Shown: positions 8,603-18,701, counted from the stretch's first letter. The stretch is DNA of 64,000 nucleotides from Rhizobium oryzicola (GCF_030504645.1 NZ_JAUKWQ010000004.1:493026-557025), one strand, 5' to 3'. Made by a program: numbers and translations. Notes: generated from the letters alone by a model not told the origin.

Positions 8603-9790
8603 TCACGCAAAGGCGTAGGAGCCGTCCGGGCGCTTCGGCACGCGGCGCTGCCAGTGCACATAGCCATCCTCGGCCATCGCCTTTTCATCCATTTCGACAC
8701 CCCAGCCGGCACGATCGGGCCTGAGCTCCAGATATCCGTCCTTCGGCAGGTAGGGATCGACGACGTAGCGCGTGGTGTCCTCATGCGCATGAACCTCGGT
8801 GCCGCCATAGACATAGCCCTGCCCCTTGGGCAGGCGATATTCCAGGATCTTGAAGTTCTGCTGCGCGGCAGCGAAATGCACATTGACGGCGGTCGCCAGT
8901 GGTCCCATCGGGTTGTGGGGTGCGACACCGACGAAATGTGCTTCCGCCAGGGTCGCAATCCGCCGCATCTCGGAGATGCCGCCGACGACGCAGATATCTG
9001 GTTGGATGAGATCGGCGCCGCGCACCTGAAGCAGGCGCAGGAATTCGTTGCGGTGGTAGAGGCTTTCTCCCGTCGCCAGCGTGCAATTCAGCCCCTGTTT
9101 CAGGTCGCCATACATCTCGATGTTTTCGGGCCGGAGCGGCTCTTCATAGAAGAGTGGGTCATAGGGCGCGAGAGCATTGCCCAGTTGCCGCGCGGCTGCC
9201 GGCTCGAAGATCTTTGCATGGGCGTCGAAGGCAATCTCGTAAGCGGGATCGATGGTTTCGCGCAGCGAGCGAAAATAGTCCGCAGAGGCCTTCACCACCT
9301 CTCCCCAGCGATGGCGATGCATATCGATCCGCCAGGGGCTCAGCTTGAAGGCCTTAAAACCCCATTCTGAATTCAGGCGATCGAGTTCCTCCTTCGCGGC
9401 CGGAACATCCGGCGCGGTGTAGACGCCCGCATAGACCTTGATGCGATCGCGCACCTCGCCGCCGAGCATCTTGTAGACCGGAACGCCAGCCGCTTTGGCA
9501 GCCAGATCCCACAGGCAATGATCAAGGCCGGAAATGGCCGCCAACCCCAGTGCACCGGGTGGAAAGCGGTTCTGCTGGAGCATCAGGTTGTAGAGATACT
9601 CCACCCGTGTCGGGTCCTGGCCGGAAAGGAAGCCATAGAGATAATCCAGGACGGGTGGCAGCGCGAGGTCGGGGCCATGATTGTAGCACTCACCCCAGCC
9701 GGTCAGGCCATCATCGGTATCGAGGGCCACAATAACGCGCGGCCGGTCCTTGTCGCGTGTGACGAACACGCGCATGCGATCAATTTTCAT
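8603..9790 (-). CDS. Mandelate racemase/muconate lactonizing (enolase superfamily) sugar-acid dehydratase
   Basis: A 395-residue enolase-superfamily enzyme. The N-terminal capping domain (TDDGLTGWGECYNHGP) is followed by the barrel. Metal ligands are Asp in IAFDAHAK, Glu in FYEEPLRPEN and Glu in ATGESLYHR. The likely general-base His is in VGVAPHNPMGPLATA, as in galactonate dehydratase-type enzymes. This branch dehydrates sugar acids such as galactonate to 2-keto-3-deoxy acids. Its start overlaps the stop of the ABC ATPase gene by 4 bases (9787-9790), so it is the last gene of the leftward transporter operon. The divergent SMP-30 lactonase and DapA-family genes fit the same pathway. The exact sugar acid cannot be read from the sequence. 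Confidence 0.88.
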   Translation of the reverse strand: MKIDRMRVFVTRDKDRPRVIVALDTDDGLTGWGECYNHGPDLALPPVLDYLYGFLSGQDPTRVEYLYNLMLQQNRFPPGALGLAAISGLDHCLWDLAAKAAGVPVYKMLGGEVRDRIKVYAGVYTAPDVPAAKEELDRLNSEWGFKAFKLSPWRIDMHRHRWGEVVKASADYFRSLRETIDPAYEIAFDAHAKIFEPAAARQLGNALAPYDPLFYEEPLRPENIEMYGDLKQGLNCTLATGESLYHRNEFLRLLQVRGADLIQPDICVVGGISEMRRIATLAEAHFVGVAPHNPMGPLATAVNVHFAAAQQNFKILEYRLPKGQGYVYGGTEVHAHEDTTRYVVDPYLPKDGYLELRPDRAGWGVEMDEKAMAEDGYVHWQRRVPKRPDGSYAFA

Positions 9791-11511
9791 CGGGCAGAAC
9801 TTCCGTTCTTGATAGGAGTAGTTTCGGTGTAACGGAACCGGCGCGAGCGGTCGCGGTCGCGCGGGTCAGGCCGAGGAATGGCGGAAAGCAGGGCTTGCGT
9901 GTAGGGATGATCCGGCGCGGTGCAGACCTTCTCTGCCTCGCCGACCTCCACGAGTTGCCCGCGATACATGACGCCGACACGGTCGCACATATAGCGGATG
10001 ACGCCGATGTCATGACTGATGAAGATGTAGGCGAGCTTAAGCTCGTCCTGCAGCCGCATCAGAAGGTCGAGCACCTGGAAGCGCACGGAGACGTCGAGCG
10101 CGGAAGTCGCCTCGTCGGCCACGATGATCCGGGGCTTCAGCGTGATGGCGCGGGCAATGCCGATACGCTGGCGCTGACCACCGGAAAAGGCGTGCGGATA
10201 GCGCTCGCGGCCTGCCGGATCGAGGCCCACCTGTTCCATCAGGTGGCAGACGCGCTCATCCAGTTCCTTGCCGCGCGCGATGCCGTTGACCAGCAGCGGT
10301 TCGCCGATCACCTGGGCGACGGTCATGCGCGGGTTCAGCGAGCCGAACGGGTCCTGGAAGACCATGCGCAGTTCGCGCCGCGCCGCCTTCAATTCCTCGC
10401 CCTTGATCTTGGCGAGATCGATGACGTTGCCATCCGCCTTGCGGTACAGCATTTCGCCACCGGTTGGATCATAGAGGCGCATGATGGCGCGGCCCATGGT
10501 GGTCTTGCCTGATCCACTTTCGCCGACGATGCCGAGCGTCTCGCCGGGCAGCAGCGAGATCGAAACGTCGTTCAGTGCTTTGACGGGGCCGAAATGCTGA
10601 ACGAGATTGCGCACTTCCAGGATGGGCTTGGCGGTGGTGTCGAGCGGCGGACGTTTCAGGCGGATTTCCGCCTTCTGCTCCAGCTTCAGCACGGAGCCGA
10701 TCAGCATCTTGGTGTAGGGATCCTGCGGCGAGTGGAAGATCTGTTCCACCGTGCCGTATTCCTTGGCAACGCCGTGATGCATGACGAGCACGTTATCGGC
10801 GATCTGCGCAACCACGCCCATGTCGTGGGTGATGAACAGAACCGCCATGCCGGTCGACTTCTGCAGGCGGGCGATGAGGTCCAGAATTTCCGCCTGCGTG
10901 GTCACGTCGAGTGCGGTCGTTGGCTCGTCCGCGATCAGCAGTTTCGGCTTGCAGGCGAGCGCCATGGCGATCATGGCGCGCTGGCGCATGCCGCCCGAAT
11001 ACTGGAAGGCATAGCGATCGACGGCTTGGTTCGGGTTTGGAATTTCCACCTGCCGGAGCAGGTTGACAGCCTCCTCGCGCGCGGCCGCCTTGCTCATGTT
11101 CATGTGCAGGCGGAGCGCTTCCATGATCTGGTCTCCGACCGTATGCACCGGTGACAGCGACGACATCGGTTCCTGGAAGATCATCGCGATGTCGCGGCCA
11201 CGGATATCACGGATCTGCTTGCCGCGCGGATTGAGCCTGGCAAGATCGATGGATGAGCCGTCTGCCTGGTTCAGCAGGATGGAGCCGGATGCGATGCGGC
11301 CGGGCGCGTCGACGATCTGAAGGATCGAGCGGGCGGTCACCGATTTGCCGGAACCGCTTTCGCCGACCACGCAGAGCGTCTTTCCGGCTTCGATCGAGAA
11401 AGAGAGGTCCTTGACGGCGGTGAAGACCCCCTTGCGCAGGGGAAATTCGGTGACGAGGTTGCGCACCTCCAGAAGAGGCTTGCGCGGCGCGATGGAAAGA
11501 ACGTCGGACAT
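9787..11511 (-). CDS. ABC transporter, fused tandem ATP-binding protein (DppD-DppF type)
   Basis: A 574-residue protein with two complete nucleotide-binding domains. Each has a Walker A (GESGSGKS and GESGSGKT), a signature ([12 protein letters not shown] and [12 protein letters not shown]) and a Walker B ([12 protein letters not shown] and [12 protein letters not shown]). This is the fused form of the Opp/Dpp pair. The start at 11511 gives [19 protein letters not shown] and is the first ATG after the permease stop; longer versions would run inside the permease gene. It energises the peptide/oligosaccharide-type importer whose permeases and binding protein lie upstream in the same operon. Confidence 0.93.
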   Translation of the reverse strand: MSDVLSIAPRKPLLEVRNLVTEFPLRKGVFTAVKDLSFSIEAGKTLCVVGESGSGKSVTARSILQIVDAPGRIASGSILLNQADGSSIDLARLNPRGKQIRDIRGRDIAMIFQEPMSSLSPVHTVGDQIMEALRLHMNMSKAAAREEAVNLLRQVEIPNPNQAVDRYAFQYSGGMRQRAMIAMALACKPKLLIADEPTTALDVTTQAEILDLIARLQKSTGMAVLFITHDMGVVAQIADNVLVMHHGVAKEYGTVEQIFHSPQDPYTKMLIGSVLKLEQKAEIRLKRPPLDTTAKPILEVRNLVQHFGPVKALNDVSISLLPGETLGIVGESGSGKTTMGRAIMRLYDPTGGEMLYRKADGNVIDLAKIKGEELKAARRELRMVFQDPFGSLNPRMTVAQVIGEPLLVNGIARGKELDERVCHLMEQVGLDPAGRERYPHAFSGGQRQRIGIARAITLKPRIIVADEATSALDVSVRFQVLDLLMRLQDELKLAYIFISHDIGVIRYMCDRVGVMYRGQLVEVGEAEKVCTAPDHPYTQALLSAIPRPDPRDRDRSRRFRYTETTPIKNGSSAR

Positions 11512-11521
11512 CGTCGGCCTC

Positions 11522-12643
11522 TTACTTGTTGTAGGGGTCGGCTGCGTCGCGCAGGCCATCGCCGAGAAGGTTGAGCGCCATGACGGCGATGACGACCGCA
11601 ACGCCCGGCATGAAAAGCCATGGAGCCGTTGCGATGGAGCGGATGTTCTGCGCCTCGCGCAGCAGCACGCCCCAGGAAATGGTGGGCGGCTGCAGGCCAA
11701 GGCCGAGGAAAGAAAGCGAGGTTTCCGCCAGGATCATGGCCGGCACGGCCAGCGTGACGGATGCGATGATGTGGCTCGAAAAGCTCGGCAGCATGTGGCG
11801 GAAGATGATACGCCCTTCCGACACGCCATCCAGACGCGCGGCGGATACGAATTCTTCCGTTCTGAGCGACAGGAAGCGGCCGCGCACCACGCGTGCCAGC
11901 TGCGCCCAGCCGGTGAAGGACAGGATGATGGTGATCATCATATATTGCAGGGTTGCTGGCCAGTTCTGCGGCAGGGCAGCAGCCAGCGCCAGCCATATCG
12001 GAATAGTCGGCAGCGATAGAACGAAATCGATCACGCGCTGCATGACGAAATCAAGCTTTCCTCCGTAATAGCCGGAGATACCGCCGAGAACGATACCAAG
12101 CAGCAATGAGATGAACACGCCGACCAGACCGATGGAGAGCGAGATCTGCGCGCCCTGCACGACGCGGCTATAGACATCGCGGCCTAGACGATCCGCCCCG
12201 AAAAGGAAAAGCGGCTTGGTCTTGTCGGTTGTCGCGATCAGGTGGATGTCGCTCGTGAAGAGGCCGAGGACGGAATATTCATAGCCACGGCCGAACAGAG
12301 CAAGCGGCACCTTCTTGGTCGTGTCTTCCTTGTAGATGGCCGCCAGTGTCTGCGGGTCTCGCGTCAATTTCAGGGGATAATAGAAAAGCCCCAGCGAGAA
12401 GCCGTTGGTCGTATCGATGAAGTGGATGCCCTGCGGCGGGTAAAAGGTCGCCCGCGCATTCTGGGCGGTCGGATCGTTGATCGCGAAGAAGCCGGGAACG
12501 AGCGCGACGATGTACATCGCAATCGTCACGAAGAGCGAGATCATGGCAAGGCGGTGGCGCTTGAAAGCCCACCAGATCAACTGCCACTGGGAGGCGATGG
12601 CGGCGCGGTCCGGCTGGACCGACGTGATGGCGATATCGGCCAT
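11522..12643 (-). CDS. ABC transporter permease, OppC/DppC type
   Basis: A 373-residue inner-membrane permease. It has an N-terminal TM, a long extracytoplasmic loop (about residues 55-165, including FIDTTNGFSLG), then the TM core. The cytoplasmic EAA loop reads FVSAARLDGVSEGRIIFRH, the ATPase docking motif. The family usually has about 300 residues; the extra length is in the periplasmic loop, typical of the longer DppC subgroup. It is followed after 10 bases by the ATPase gene and preceded after 9 bases by the OppB-type permease. Confidence 0.92.
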   Translation of the reverse strand: MADIAITSVQPDRAAIASQWQLIWWAFKRHRLAMISLFVTIAMYIVALVPGFFAINDPTAQNARATFYPPQGIHFIDTTNGFSLGLFYYPLKLTRDPQTLAAIYKEDTTKKVPLALFGRGYEYSVLGLFTSDIHLIATTDKTKPLFLFGADRLGRDVYSRVVQGAQISLSIGLVGVFISLLLGIVLGGISGYYGGKLDFVMQRVIDFVLSLPTIPIWLALAAALPQNWPATLQYMMITIILSFTGWAQLARVVRGRFLSLRTEEFVSAARLDGVSEGRIIFRHMLPSFSSHIIASVTLAVPAMILAETSLSFLGLGLQPPTISWGVLLREAQNIRSIATAPWLFMPGVAVVIAVMALNLLGDGLRDAADPYNK

Positions 12644-12652
12644 GGATTCCTC

Positions 12653-13639
12653 CTATTCGAGACGGATGCGGGGATCGACGAGTGCCAGGAGCACGTCGCT
12701 GATGAGGGAGCCGATCAGGGTCAGCGCGCAGATGAGCAGCACGAAAGCCCCTGCCAGATACATGTCCTGAGCCATCAGCGATTGCAGCAGGAGAGGCGCT
12801 GCGGTCGGAAGGTTCAGCACGATTGCCACGACCACCGAGCCCGATATCAGGTTGGGCAGCAGCCAGGCAATGGTGGAAATGAAGGGGTTGAGCGCAATGC
12901 GCATCGGGTATTTCACCAGCAGGCGAAATTCCGAAAGGCCCTTGGCGCGTGCCGTCGTCACATAAGGCTTCGGCAGCTCATCCAGCATATTGGCGCGCAT
13001 CACACGGATCAGGCTGGCGGTCGACGACACAGCCAGGATGATGACCGGAAGCCAGATATGCTTCATCAGGTCGATCATCTTGGCGATGCTCCACGGTGCT
13101 GCCTCGTATTCATGCGAGAACAGCCCGCCGACATCCTGGCCGAATTCCACGGCTGCGACATACATCAGCACCAGTGCCAGCAGGAAGGACGGGATCGAAA
13201 GCCCCAGAAAGCTGAAGACGGTGAAGGCATAATCGCCGATGGAATATTTGCGGACGGCGGAAAACACGCCGATCGGCAGGGCGATCGCCCAGGTCGCGAT
13301 CAGACTGGCGATTGCCAGTGCCAGCGTCAGCGCCATGCGCTCCCAGATCAGGCCGGAGACGGGCTGCTGCCATTCGAACGACATTCCGAAATCGCCGCGG
13401 GTGATGATCCCCCACATCCATTTGATGTACTGGATGATCATTGGCTGATCGAGGCCGAAGCGTTCGCGCAATTGCGCGGCTGTGTTCTGGTCGATCACCT
13501 CGTTGGAGGCGGCAAGGGTGGCGATGTAGGTGGTGACGTAATCGCCCGGCGGCAGCTGTATCAGCACGAAGGCCAGAAAGCTGACGGCAAACAGGGATGG
13601 GATCATCCAAAACAGGCGTTTGGCAATGAAACGAAGCAT
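12653..13639 (-). CDS. ABC transporter permease, OppB/DppB type
   Basis: A 328-residue inner-membrane permease beginning MLRFIAKRLFWMIPSLFAVS, a textbook OppB start with TM1. The EAA loop reads YVTTARAKGLSEFRLLVKY. The start at 13639 is preferred to the in-frame ATG at 13657 because the shorter form matches the family's N-terminus. It makes a heterodimeric channel with the next gene. Homologues in rhizobia carry peptides, opines or oligosaccharides; here the neighbouring lactonase, dehydratase and aldolase genes favour a carbohydrate or sugar-acid conjugate. Confidence 0.9.
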   Translation of the reverse strand: MLRFIAKRLFWMIPSLFAVSFLAFVLIQLPPGDYVTTYIATLAASNEVIDQNTAAQLRERFGLDQPMIIQYIKWMWGIITRGDFGMSFEWQQPVSGLIWERMALTLALAIASLIATWAIALPIGVFSAVRKYSIGDYAFTVFSFLGLSIPSFLLALVLMYVAAVEFGQDVGGLFSHEYEAAPWSIAKMIDLMKHIWLPVIILAVSSTASLIRVMRANMLDELPKPYVTTARAKGLSEFRLLVKYPMRIALNPFISTIAWLLPNLISGSVVVAIVLNLPTAAPLLLQSLMAQDMYLAGAFVLLICALTLIGSLISDVLLALVDPRIRLE

Positions 13640-13751
13640 GACAGTCTCACAAGTCATGGACCGTCATTTGACGAAGGCCGGAACACGGTGTCGTCGCTGA
13701 TCGGTCATTGAGAGGAGGCGCCGCCGCTGTTGACGACGGCGCCAGTCTTCA

Positions 13752-15722
13752 TCAGGCCTTGAATGTGAATTGCTGCGGCAGGGCAGGGCCGGGGTTCGGC
13801 CAGGACCAGCTGTCCGGCTGCTTTTCCGGAACGTTGCGCAGATTGTTGCGGATGACGCCGAAGCCGCCAACCGCCAGGCACACGCCGATCGTTTCGAAAT
13901 CTTCCGCCGTGAGGTCGAAAAGCTGCTTCATGACGGCGCCGCGCTTGGCAATATCCGCCGTCGAACGGGCCTCATCGAACAGCTTGAAACGCTTCTTCTG
14001 GCTTTCCGGCGGTTCTTCGCCCTTGGCACCGTTGGACGTGTACCAGAGCGTCCACGGCACAGCGTAACGCGAGCCCTGCGGGTGGAAGGCGAAGAAGTCA
14101 CGCGGGTCAAGCATCGGGTCGAGACCGCCGGGACCCGGCCAGACAGCCGCATCATGGGCGTTGTCGTCACCACGGGTGTAGTACAACGCACGCTCGATCG
14201 TGTTGACCTTCACCTCCACCCCGATCTGGGCCCATTGCGACTTCACCAGTTCCAGAACGTCGACAAGATCCGGATAGAGCGTCGGGATGACGTCGATCGC
14301 AAAGAAGACCGGCTGGCCGTCCGGGCGCTGGCGAATGCCGTTGGCGCCCTTTTTGGAATAGCCGGCCTTGTCCAGAAGCGCATTCGCCTTGTCCGGGTCG
14401 AATTCCGTGAACTGGCGCGCGAGCTTCTCGTGATACCAGGGATGTTCCGGACGAGGGCCGGCCTGGTAGGGTTCACTCTGGCCGAAGTAGACGATGTCGA
14501 TGATTTCCTGCCGGTTCATGCCGAGCGACAGCGCCTGGCGGAAGGACTTGTCGGCGAACATCTTGCGCATCGCCGGGTCTTTGTGGGTGATGTTCAGGTA
14601 GATCTGGCACTGCTGCGAAGCGGACGGAACAAGCGTCATCAGGCGATAATCGCCCTTCTGCATGTTTTGCGACAGCGTCGGCTTGTTGGCGAGAACGCTG
14701 ATATGGCGTTCCTGAATGTCGATCTTGCCGGAGATGACGTTCAGCATCAGCGATTCGACGTCCTGGCTGATGCCGAAGTTGATCTCGTCGATATAAGGAA
14801 GCTGGTTGCCTTCCGTATCGACCTGCCAGAAGTAGGGATTGCGCGTCATGACAACACGGGTGGCGCCACCGGCATAGGGCTCCTTGACGACCCAGGGGTC
14901 GAGCACCGGCTTGTCAGGATTGCCCCAGCGGGTCGGGATTTCGATGTCGCCGCACTTGGCGCGGAAGAGTTCCGTCCAGCTCGATACGCCGGCAGCCTTC
15001 ACATCGGCTGCCAGGTTCGAATTGTATTTCGGATGGAACTTGCTGCAGTAGTGCTTGGCAAACAGCGTGGGATGCTGGCCGAGCGGCGTCGCGAGATTTT
15101 CCAGATAGAGCGCATTGGCGGCGGCGAAGCTGAATTTGACGGTATAGTCATCAATTTTTTCGACGACGACCGGCTTGCCGGCGACGCTCAGCTGCGCAGG
15201 AACGGCGCTGTAGAGCTCGCTGTTCTTGGCGCAATCTTCGATCGCGAAAACGATATCGTCAGCGGTGAACGGATGGCCGTCAGACCACTTCACCCCCTTC
15301 ATCAGGTAGAAGGTGAACTGCGAGGCGTCCGCATTCACGTCCCAGCGTTCTGCGAGGTTGGGCAGAACCTCCGTGAATTCCAGGTTCCACCGCACGAGGC
15401 TCTGGTTGCCGACCATGCGCAGGATGCCGTTATGGTCAGACGAACCGCGCAGGCCTCGGCGCAGGCTGCCGCCATAGGTGCCGACTTTCTCGTACGGCTT
15501 CACAACCATCGGCTTCTCGGGCAGGCGCTGTTCCAGCGGCGGAAGCTTGCCGTCCTTCACCAGTGCGGCCAGCTGCGGCGCTTCCTTGCCACCTGCAGCC
15601 TGTGCGTTCCGGCCAGCGACCGAAAGTGAAATTGCGGCGCCCATGCCCGCAAGGACCGTGCGCCGTGTGACGCCACCCTGTGGCATATGACCTGATGGTT
15701 CGCGGCCCGATTCGTCCTGCAT
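13752..15722 (-). CDS. ABC transporter substrate-binding protein (SBP_bac_5), Tat-exported
   Basis: A 656-residue periplasmic binding protein of the peptide/nickel class (cluster C). The N-terminus has a twin-arginine signal, TRRTVLAGMGAAISLSVAG, ending near an Ala-Gln-Ala cleavage site, so export should be by the Tat route. The body shows LAERWDVNADASQFTFYLMK, GVKWSDGHPFTADD and YGQSEP-like hinge regions typical of the family. GGGAGGA at 15735-15729 sets the start at the ATG at 15722; the nearby ATG at 15728 touches the ribosome-binding site. It is first in the leftward operon and divergent from the FadR-type regulator gene. Confidence 0.9.
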   Translation of the reverse strand: MQDESGREPSGHMPQGGVTRRTVLAGMGAAISLSVAGRNAQAAGGKEAPQLAALVKDGKLPPLEQRLPEKPMVVKPYEKVGTYGGSLRRGLRGSSDHNGILRMVGNQSLVRWNLEFTEVLPNLAERWDVNADASQFTFYLMKGVKWSDGHPFTADDIVFAIEDCAKNSELYSAVPAQLSVAGKPVVVEKIDDYTVKFSFAAANALYLENLATPLGQHPTLFAKHYCSKFHPKYNSNLAADVKAAGVSSWTELFRAKCGDIEIPTRWGNPDKPVLDPWVVKEPYAGGATRVVMTRNPYFWQVDTEGNQLPYIDEINFGISQDVESLMLNVISGKIDIQERHISVLANKPTLSQNMQKGDYRLMTLVPSASQQCQIYLNITHKDPAMRKMFADKSFRQALSLGMNRQEIIDIVYFGQSEPYQAGPRPEHPWYHEKLARQFTEFDPDKANALLDKAGYSKKGANGIRQRPDGQPVFFAIDVIPTLYPDLVDVLELVKSQWAQIGVEVKVNTIERALYYTRGDDNAHDAAVWPGPGGLDPMLDPRDFFAFHPQGSRYAVPWTLWYTSNGAKGEEPPESQKKRFKLFDEARSTADIAKRGAVMKQLFDLTAEDFETIGVCLAVGGFGVIRNNLRNVPEKQPDSWSWPNPGPALPQQFTFKA

Positions 15723-16067
15723 CCTCATTCCTCCCAAAAATCTCGCCCAGACCGGCCTCCTCGCCGGGTGCGGCCCCTTCGCCGGCCGCTGCGGTTGCCA
15801 GCCCTCCCGAGGCCAGCGGCAGGGACCATAGACCGCTTTTCAGATGGTGACAAGTATTGACAGATTTTTACAGCTTGCTTATGCCTTCAAAAGAAAACCC
15901 CGGAAAAGGGGGAGGTCAGCAAGGAGGGCTGATGGAGGTTTGAGCGACTGATGCATGGATTCCAGACGGTGGATCTGTGCCCGTTCGCAAGACCTGCCGG
16001 ATTTGAAAATCTGCAGGCTGCTCATACCCGCCAAGCTTGGCACAGGGAGAAACGAAAAGGGCCATTG
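15723..16067. promoter_or_regulatory. Divergent promoter region of the sugar-acid locus
   Basis: A 345-base gene-free stretch separates the binding-protein gene from the regulator gene. TTGACA at 15857-15862 and TATGCC at 15880-15885, 17 bases apart, form a candidate rightward promoter. TGACA occurs twice exactly 10 bases apart (15848 and 15858), a possible binding repeat for the adjacent GntR-type regulator. No structured RNA or small ORF with a good ribosome-binding site was recognised in the rest. Confidence 0.45.
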
Positions 16068-16781
16068 ATGAACCGACCGGAAGCCATAGCCGCATCGCGC
16101 ACGGAGACCCGTTTCAGCGACATCATCTACGAAAAGATCGTGGCGATGATCGCGGATGGGCGCTTTCCCGTCAACGAGCGGCTGCCTTCGGAAACGAATC
16201 TTGCCAGCATGCTTGGCGCTTCGCGTCCGGTGGTGCGGGAGGCATTGGAGCGGTTGAGGGCCGATGAGCTGATCGTGTCGCGCAAGGGCTCCGGATCCTA
16301 TGTGCGGCAGAGGCCGGATAGTTCGGTGCTGGATCAGGTGCCTGTCGGATCGCTTGCGGATGTGCAGCGCTTCTTCGAGTTTCGCGCCGGCTTGGAGGCC
16401 TCGGCTGCGGAACTGGCTGCACACAACTGGCAGCCGGCTGACAGGAAGAGCATCGAGGATGCGCTTGCGGCACTGGAGCGCTGTCTGGAATCGGGCGAAC
16501 TGGGCGTTGACGAGGATTTTGCCTTGCATGAAGCGATTGCGGCTGCGACCGGCAACCAGTTTCACATGATCGTGCGGACGTGGTTCAAGCCGCATTTTAC
16601 CATCGGCCAGTCGGTGACAAGAAGCCTGAGCTTGAAGCGGACCCCGCAGCATGTGCGTCAGGTTCAGGACGAGCATACAGCCATCGTTGAGGCGATCGTG
16701 GCGCGACGCGGCACGGATGCCTACGACGCGATGAAGGCCCATATTTTGAATGCGCGGGCGCGGATGTTCCAGGGCGTCTGA
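16068..16781 (+). CDS. FadR-type GntR family transcriptional regulator (FCD domain)
   Basis: A 237-residue regulator. The winged-helix GntR domain (residues about 15-80) includes LPSETNLASMLGASRPVVRE and LIVSRKGSGSYV. The C-terminal all-helical FCD domain has the usual metal-site residues in EDFALHEAIAAATGN and near the end. FadR-type proteins with FCD domains often sense sugar acids or their lactones. The start at 16068 is favoured because the protein then begins shortly before the DNA-binding domain; the longer frame lacks a better ribosome-binding site. It lies between the transporter operon and the lactonase/aldolase operon and most likely represses both. The next gene starts 76 bases on. 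Confidence 0.9.
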   Translation: MNRPEAIAASRTETRFSDIIYEKIVAMIADGRFPVNERLPSETNLASMLGASRPVVREALERLRADELIVSRKGSGSYVRQRPDSSVLDQVPVGSLADVQRFFEFRAGLEASAAELAAHNWQPADRKSIEDALAALERCLESGELGVDEDFALHEAIAAATGNQFHMIVRTWFKPHFTIGQSVTRSLSLKRTPQHVRQVQDEHTAIVEAIVARRGTDAYDAMKAHILNARARMFQGV

Positions 16782-16857
16782 TTTTGATGGCGGCGCGGAG
16801 GCTGCCGATCTGCCGGGCGTCCCATCCAGGGTGAGCCCAGCTGCAAGGAGGATGCAT

Positions 16858-17736
16858 ATGGTATCGACACGTATTATTTCGCCGCAAGTGCGGCGGGTTA
16901 TCGACGTGCCGCTAAGAGTGGGTGAATCTCCGACCTGGGATGACCGCACCGGCGATCTCTGGTTCGTGGATATTCTGGCACCCGCTGCCTTTCGCTTGAA
17001 GGCAGATGGCAGCTTGCGACGTTATGACATGCCGGCAGCGATCGGCTGCCTCGCCTTGTGTGAAAGCGATGACATCGCCGTCTGTCTGCAGACGGGCGTC
17101 CACATGATGAACCGTGAGACGGGCGCTTTGACGCTCTTTTGCAATCCCGATGGCGGTCGTGCCAACAGTCGCCTGAATGACGGAAAGGTGGGTCCCGATG
17201 GCTGCCTTTGGGTAGGCACACGCGATGAGGAGGTCCCGCAGACCGGCAACGGCCGGCTCTATCGCGTGACGCCGAATGGCCGTTTTGAGATCAAAATCGA
17301 TGGTTTGAAAACCTCGAACGGGCTGGCCTGGAGCGCTGACGGCAAGACGATGTACCACTCCGACAGCAGCCAGCTGTTTGCCCAGACATTTGATTTCAAT
17401 GCCACAACGGGCGAGATCAGCGGACAGAAGCTGCTCAGACCTTTCACGAACGAAGTGGGGCGGCCCGATGGCGCTGCCATGGACCAGGATGGGTTCTACT
17501 GGATCGCCGGTGTTCTGTCCGGCCGTGTGAACCGCGTGTCGCCTACGGGGGATATCGTTGAAGCCTATCAGCTTCCCTGCAAGTCCGCGACCATGCCCTG
17601 CTTTGCCGGGCCCGATCTGAAGACGCTTTACGTCACAACTCTGTTCAACGACGACCCCGGCAAGGACGAACCGGGGACGATCTTCGCTTTCGAGGTCGAT
17701 GTTGCCGGCGTGCCGGTGAACCGCTTCGCAGTTTGA
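16858..17736 (+). CDS. SMP-30/gluconolactonase/LRE family lactonase
   Basis: A 292-residue six-bladed beta-propeller. Family motifs are GESPTWDDRTGDLWFVD (metal-ligand Glu), SRLNDGKVGPDGCLWVGT (Asn and Asp), TSNGLAWSADGKTMYHSDS and GRPDGAAMDQDGFYWIA. Members open sugar lactones (glucono-, galactono- or arabinono-lactone) to the acids, using a divalent metal. Of two nearby in-frame ATGs (16852 and 16858), the second has the better spacing to AAGGAGG. It would feed its acid to the enolase-superfamily dehydratase at 8603-9790. The neighbouring DapA-family gene follows after 44 bases. Confidence 0.92.
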   Translation: MVSTRIISPQVRRVIDVPLRVGESPTWDDRTGDLWFVDILAPAAFRLKADGSLRRYDMPAAIGCLALCESDDIAVCLQTGVHMMNRETGALTLFCNPDGGRANSRLNDGKVGPDGCLWVGTRDEEVPQTGNGRLYRVTPNGRFEIKIDGLKTSNGLAWSADGKTMYHSDSSQLFAQTFDFNATTGEISGQKLLRPFTNEVGRPDGAAMDQDGFYWIAGVLSGRVNRVSPTGDIVEAYQLPCKSATMPCFAGPDLKTLYVTTLFNDDPGKDEPGTIFAFEVDVAGVPVNRFAV

Positions 17737-17780
17737 CAGAATGAAACGGCGCCAATGGCGGCCGAATTGGGAGAATGAAG

Positions 17781-18701
17781 ATGAATGTGAGCGAGATGCG
17801 CAAGGTCCTGCACGGGGTATCCGGCGTACCGGTAACCGCCTATGACGCCGCTGGTGAAGTCGATATCACCAACACCTCCAAGGTGTATGCGCGCGTAGCG
17901 CAGGCGGGCATCCACAATATCGTGGCGGCAGGCAATACGGGCGAGTTCTATGCGCTGACGCCGGATGAGATTCTCAAGGTTTTTGAAGCCGCCATAAAGG
18001 GGGTGGATGGACGTGCGCCGGTGACGGCGGCGATCGGGCGCTCCCAGAGGGAAGCGATTGCCATGGCAAAATCAGCAAAAGGCATGGGCGCTTCCGCCGT
18101 CATGTCGCATCAGCCGGTCGATCCTTTTGCGGCACCGCAGGCGCAGATCGATTATTTCTGCGGTTTGGCGGAGGCCTCTCCGCTGCCGCTGGTGGCCTAT
18201 GTTCGTGCCACCGGCTTTTCGCTGGATGATCTGGTGCGGCTGGCAGGGCATCCGAATATTGCCGGCATCAAGTTTGCCACGACGGATGTCATGTTGCTGT
18301 CCCGTGCCATTGAAGCGGCCGATCCGAACGGTGCCCTCTTCGTTTGCGGCCTCGCCGAAAGCTGGGCGCCGGCCTTTGCCGCCGTCGGCGCATCCGGCTT
18401 TACCTCGGGCCTCGTCAATGTCGCGCCGGAATTGTCGCTGGCCGTGCATGACGCCCTGTCCAAGGGTGATTTTGCGGCAGCCCGAAAGGTCGTGGCGCTG
18501 ATCGAGCCCTTCGAGCGGATGCGTACCAAGTTCGGCAATGGCGCCAATGTCACTGTTGTCAAGGAAGCTGTCACCATGCTCGGCATCCATGTCGGCCCGG
18601 TTCGCGTGCCGGGTCTGACGCGGCTTGATGATGCCGATCGCGCCTCGCTTGCGGCACTCCTCGAAAGCTGGAACCTCGCAAACCTGCGCAAAGCGTCCTG
18701 A
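17781..18701 (+). CDS. Dihydrodipicolinate synthase/N-acetylneuraminate lyase family protein
   Basis: A 306-residue DapA-superfamily TIM barrel. Key elements are AAGNTGEFYAL (the carboxylate-binding TGE loop), VAYVRATG with the active-site Tyr, and AGIKFATTD with the Schiff-base Lys at residue 164. Enzymes of this family next to lactonases and sugar-acid dehydratases usually cleave or dehydrate 2-keto-3-deoxy sugar acids, so a KDG/KDGal aldolase or 5-keto-4-deoxyglucarate dehydratase-like role is likely. An in-frame ATG at 17775 is possible, but GGGAG at 17769-17773 is better spaced for 17781. True DapA is unlikely given the catabolic context. Confidence 0.88.
   Translation: MNVSEMRKVLHGVSGVPVTAYDAAGEVDITNTSKVYARVAQAGIHNIVAAGNTGEFYALTPDEILKVFEAAIKGVDGRAPVTAAIGRSQREAIAMAKSAKGMGASAVMSHQPVDPFAAPQAQIDYFCGLAEASPLPLVAYVRATGFSLDDLVRLAGHPNIAGIKFATTDVMLLSRAIEAADPNGALFVCGLAESWAPAFAAVGASGFTSGLVNVAPELSLAVHDALSKGDFAAARKVVALIEPFERMRTKFGNGANVTVVKEAVTMLGIHVGPVRVPGLTRLDDADRASLAALLESWNLANLRKAS

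Noticed and set aside
12242..13711. 489-codon open frame opposite the Opp-type permeases
   Set aside because: It spans two permease genes in antisense and is very rich in His, Asp and Gln, as expected from reversed membrane-protein codons.
13770..15629. 619-codon open frame on the plus strand opposite the ABC binding protein
   Set aside because: It is the antisense shadow of a recognised SBP_bac_5 protein, with low-complexity Arg/Val/Asp composition.
17781..18701. Biosynthetic dihydrodipicolinate synthase (dapA)
   Set aside because: The gene lies between a lactonase and a sugar-type kinase under a FadR-type regulator, so a catabolic aldolase or dehydratase is more likely.
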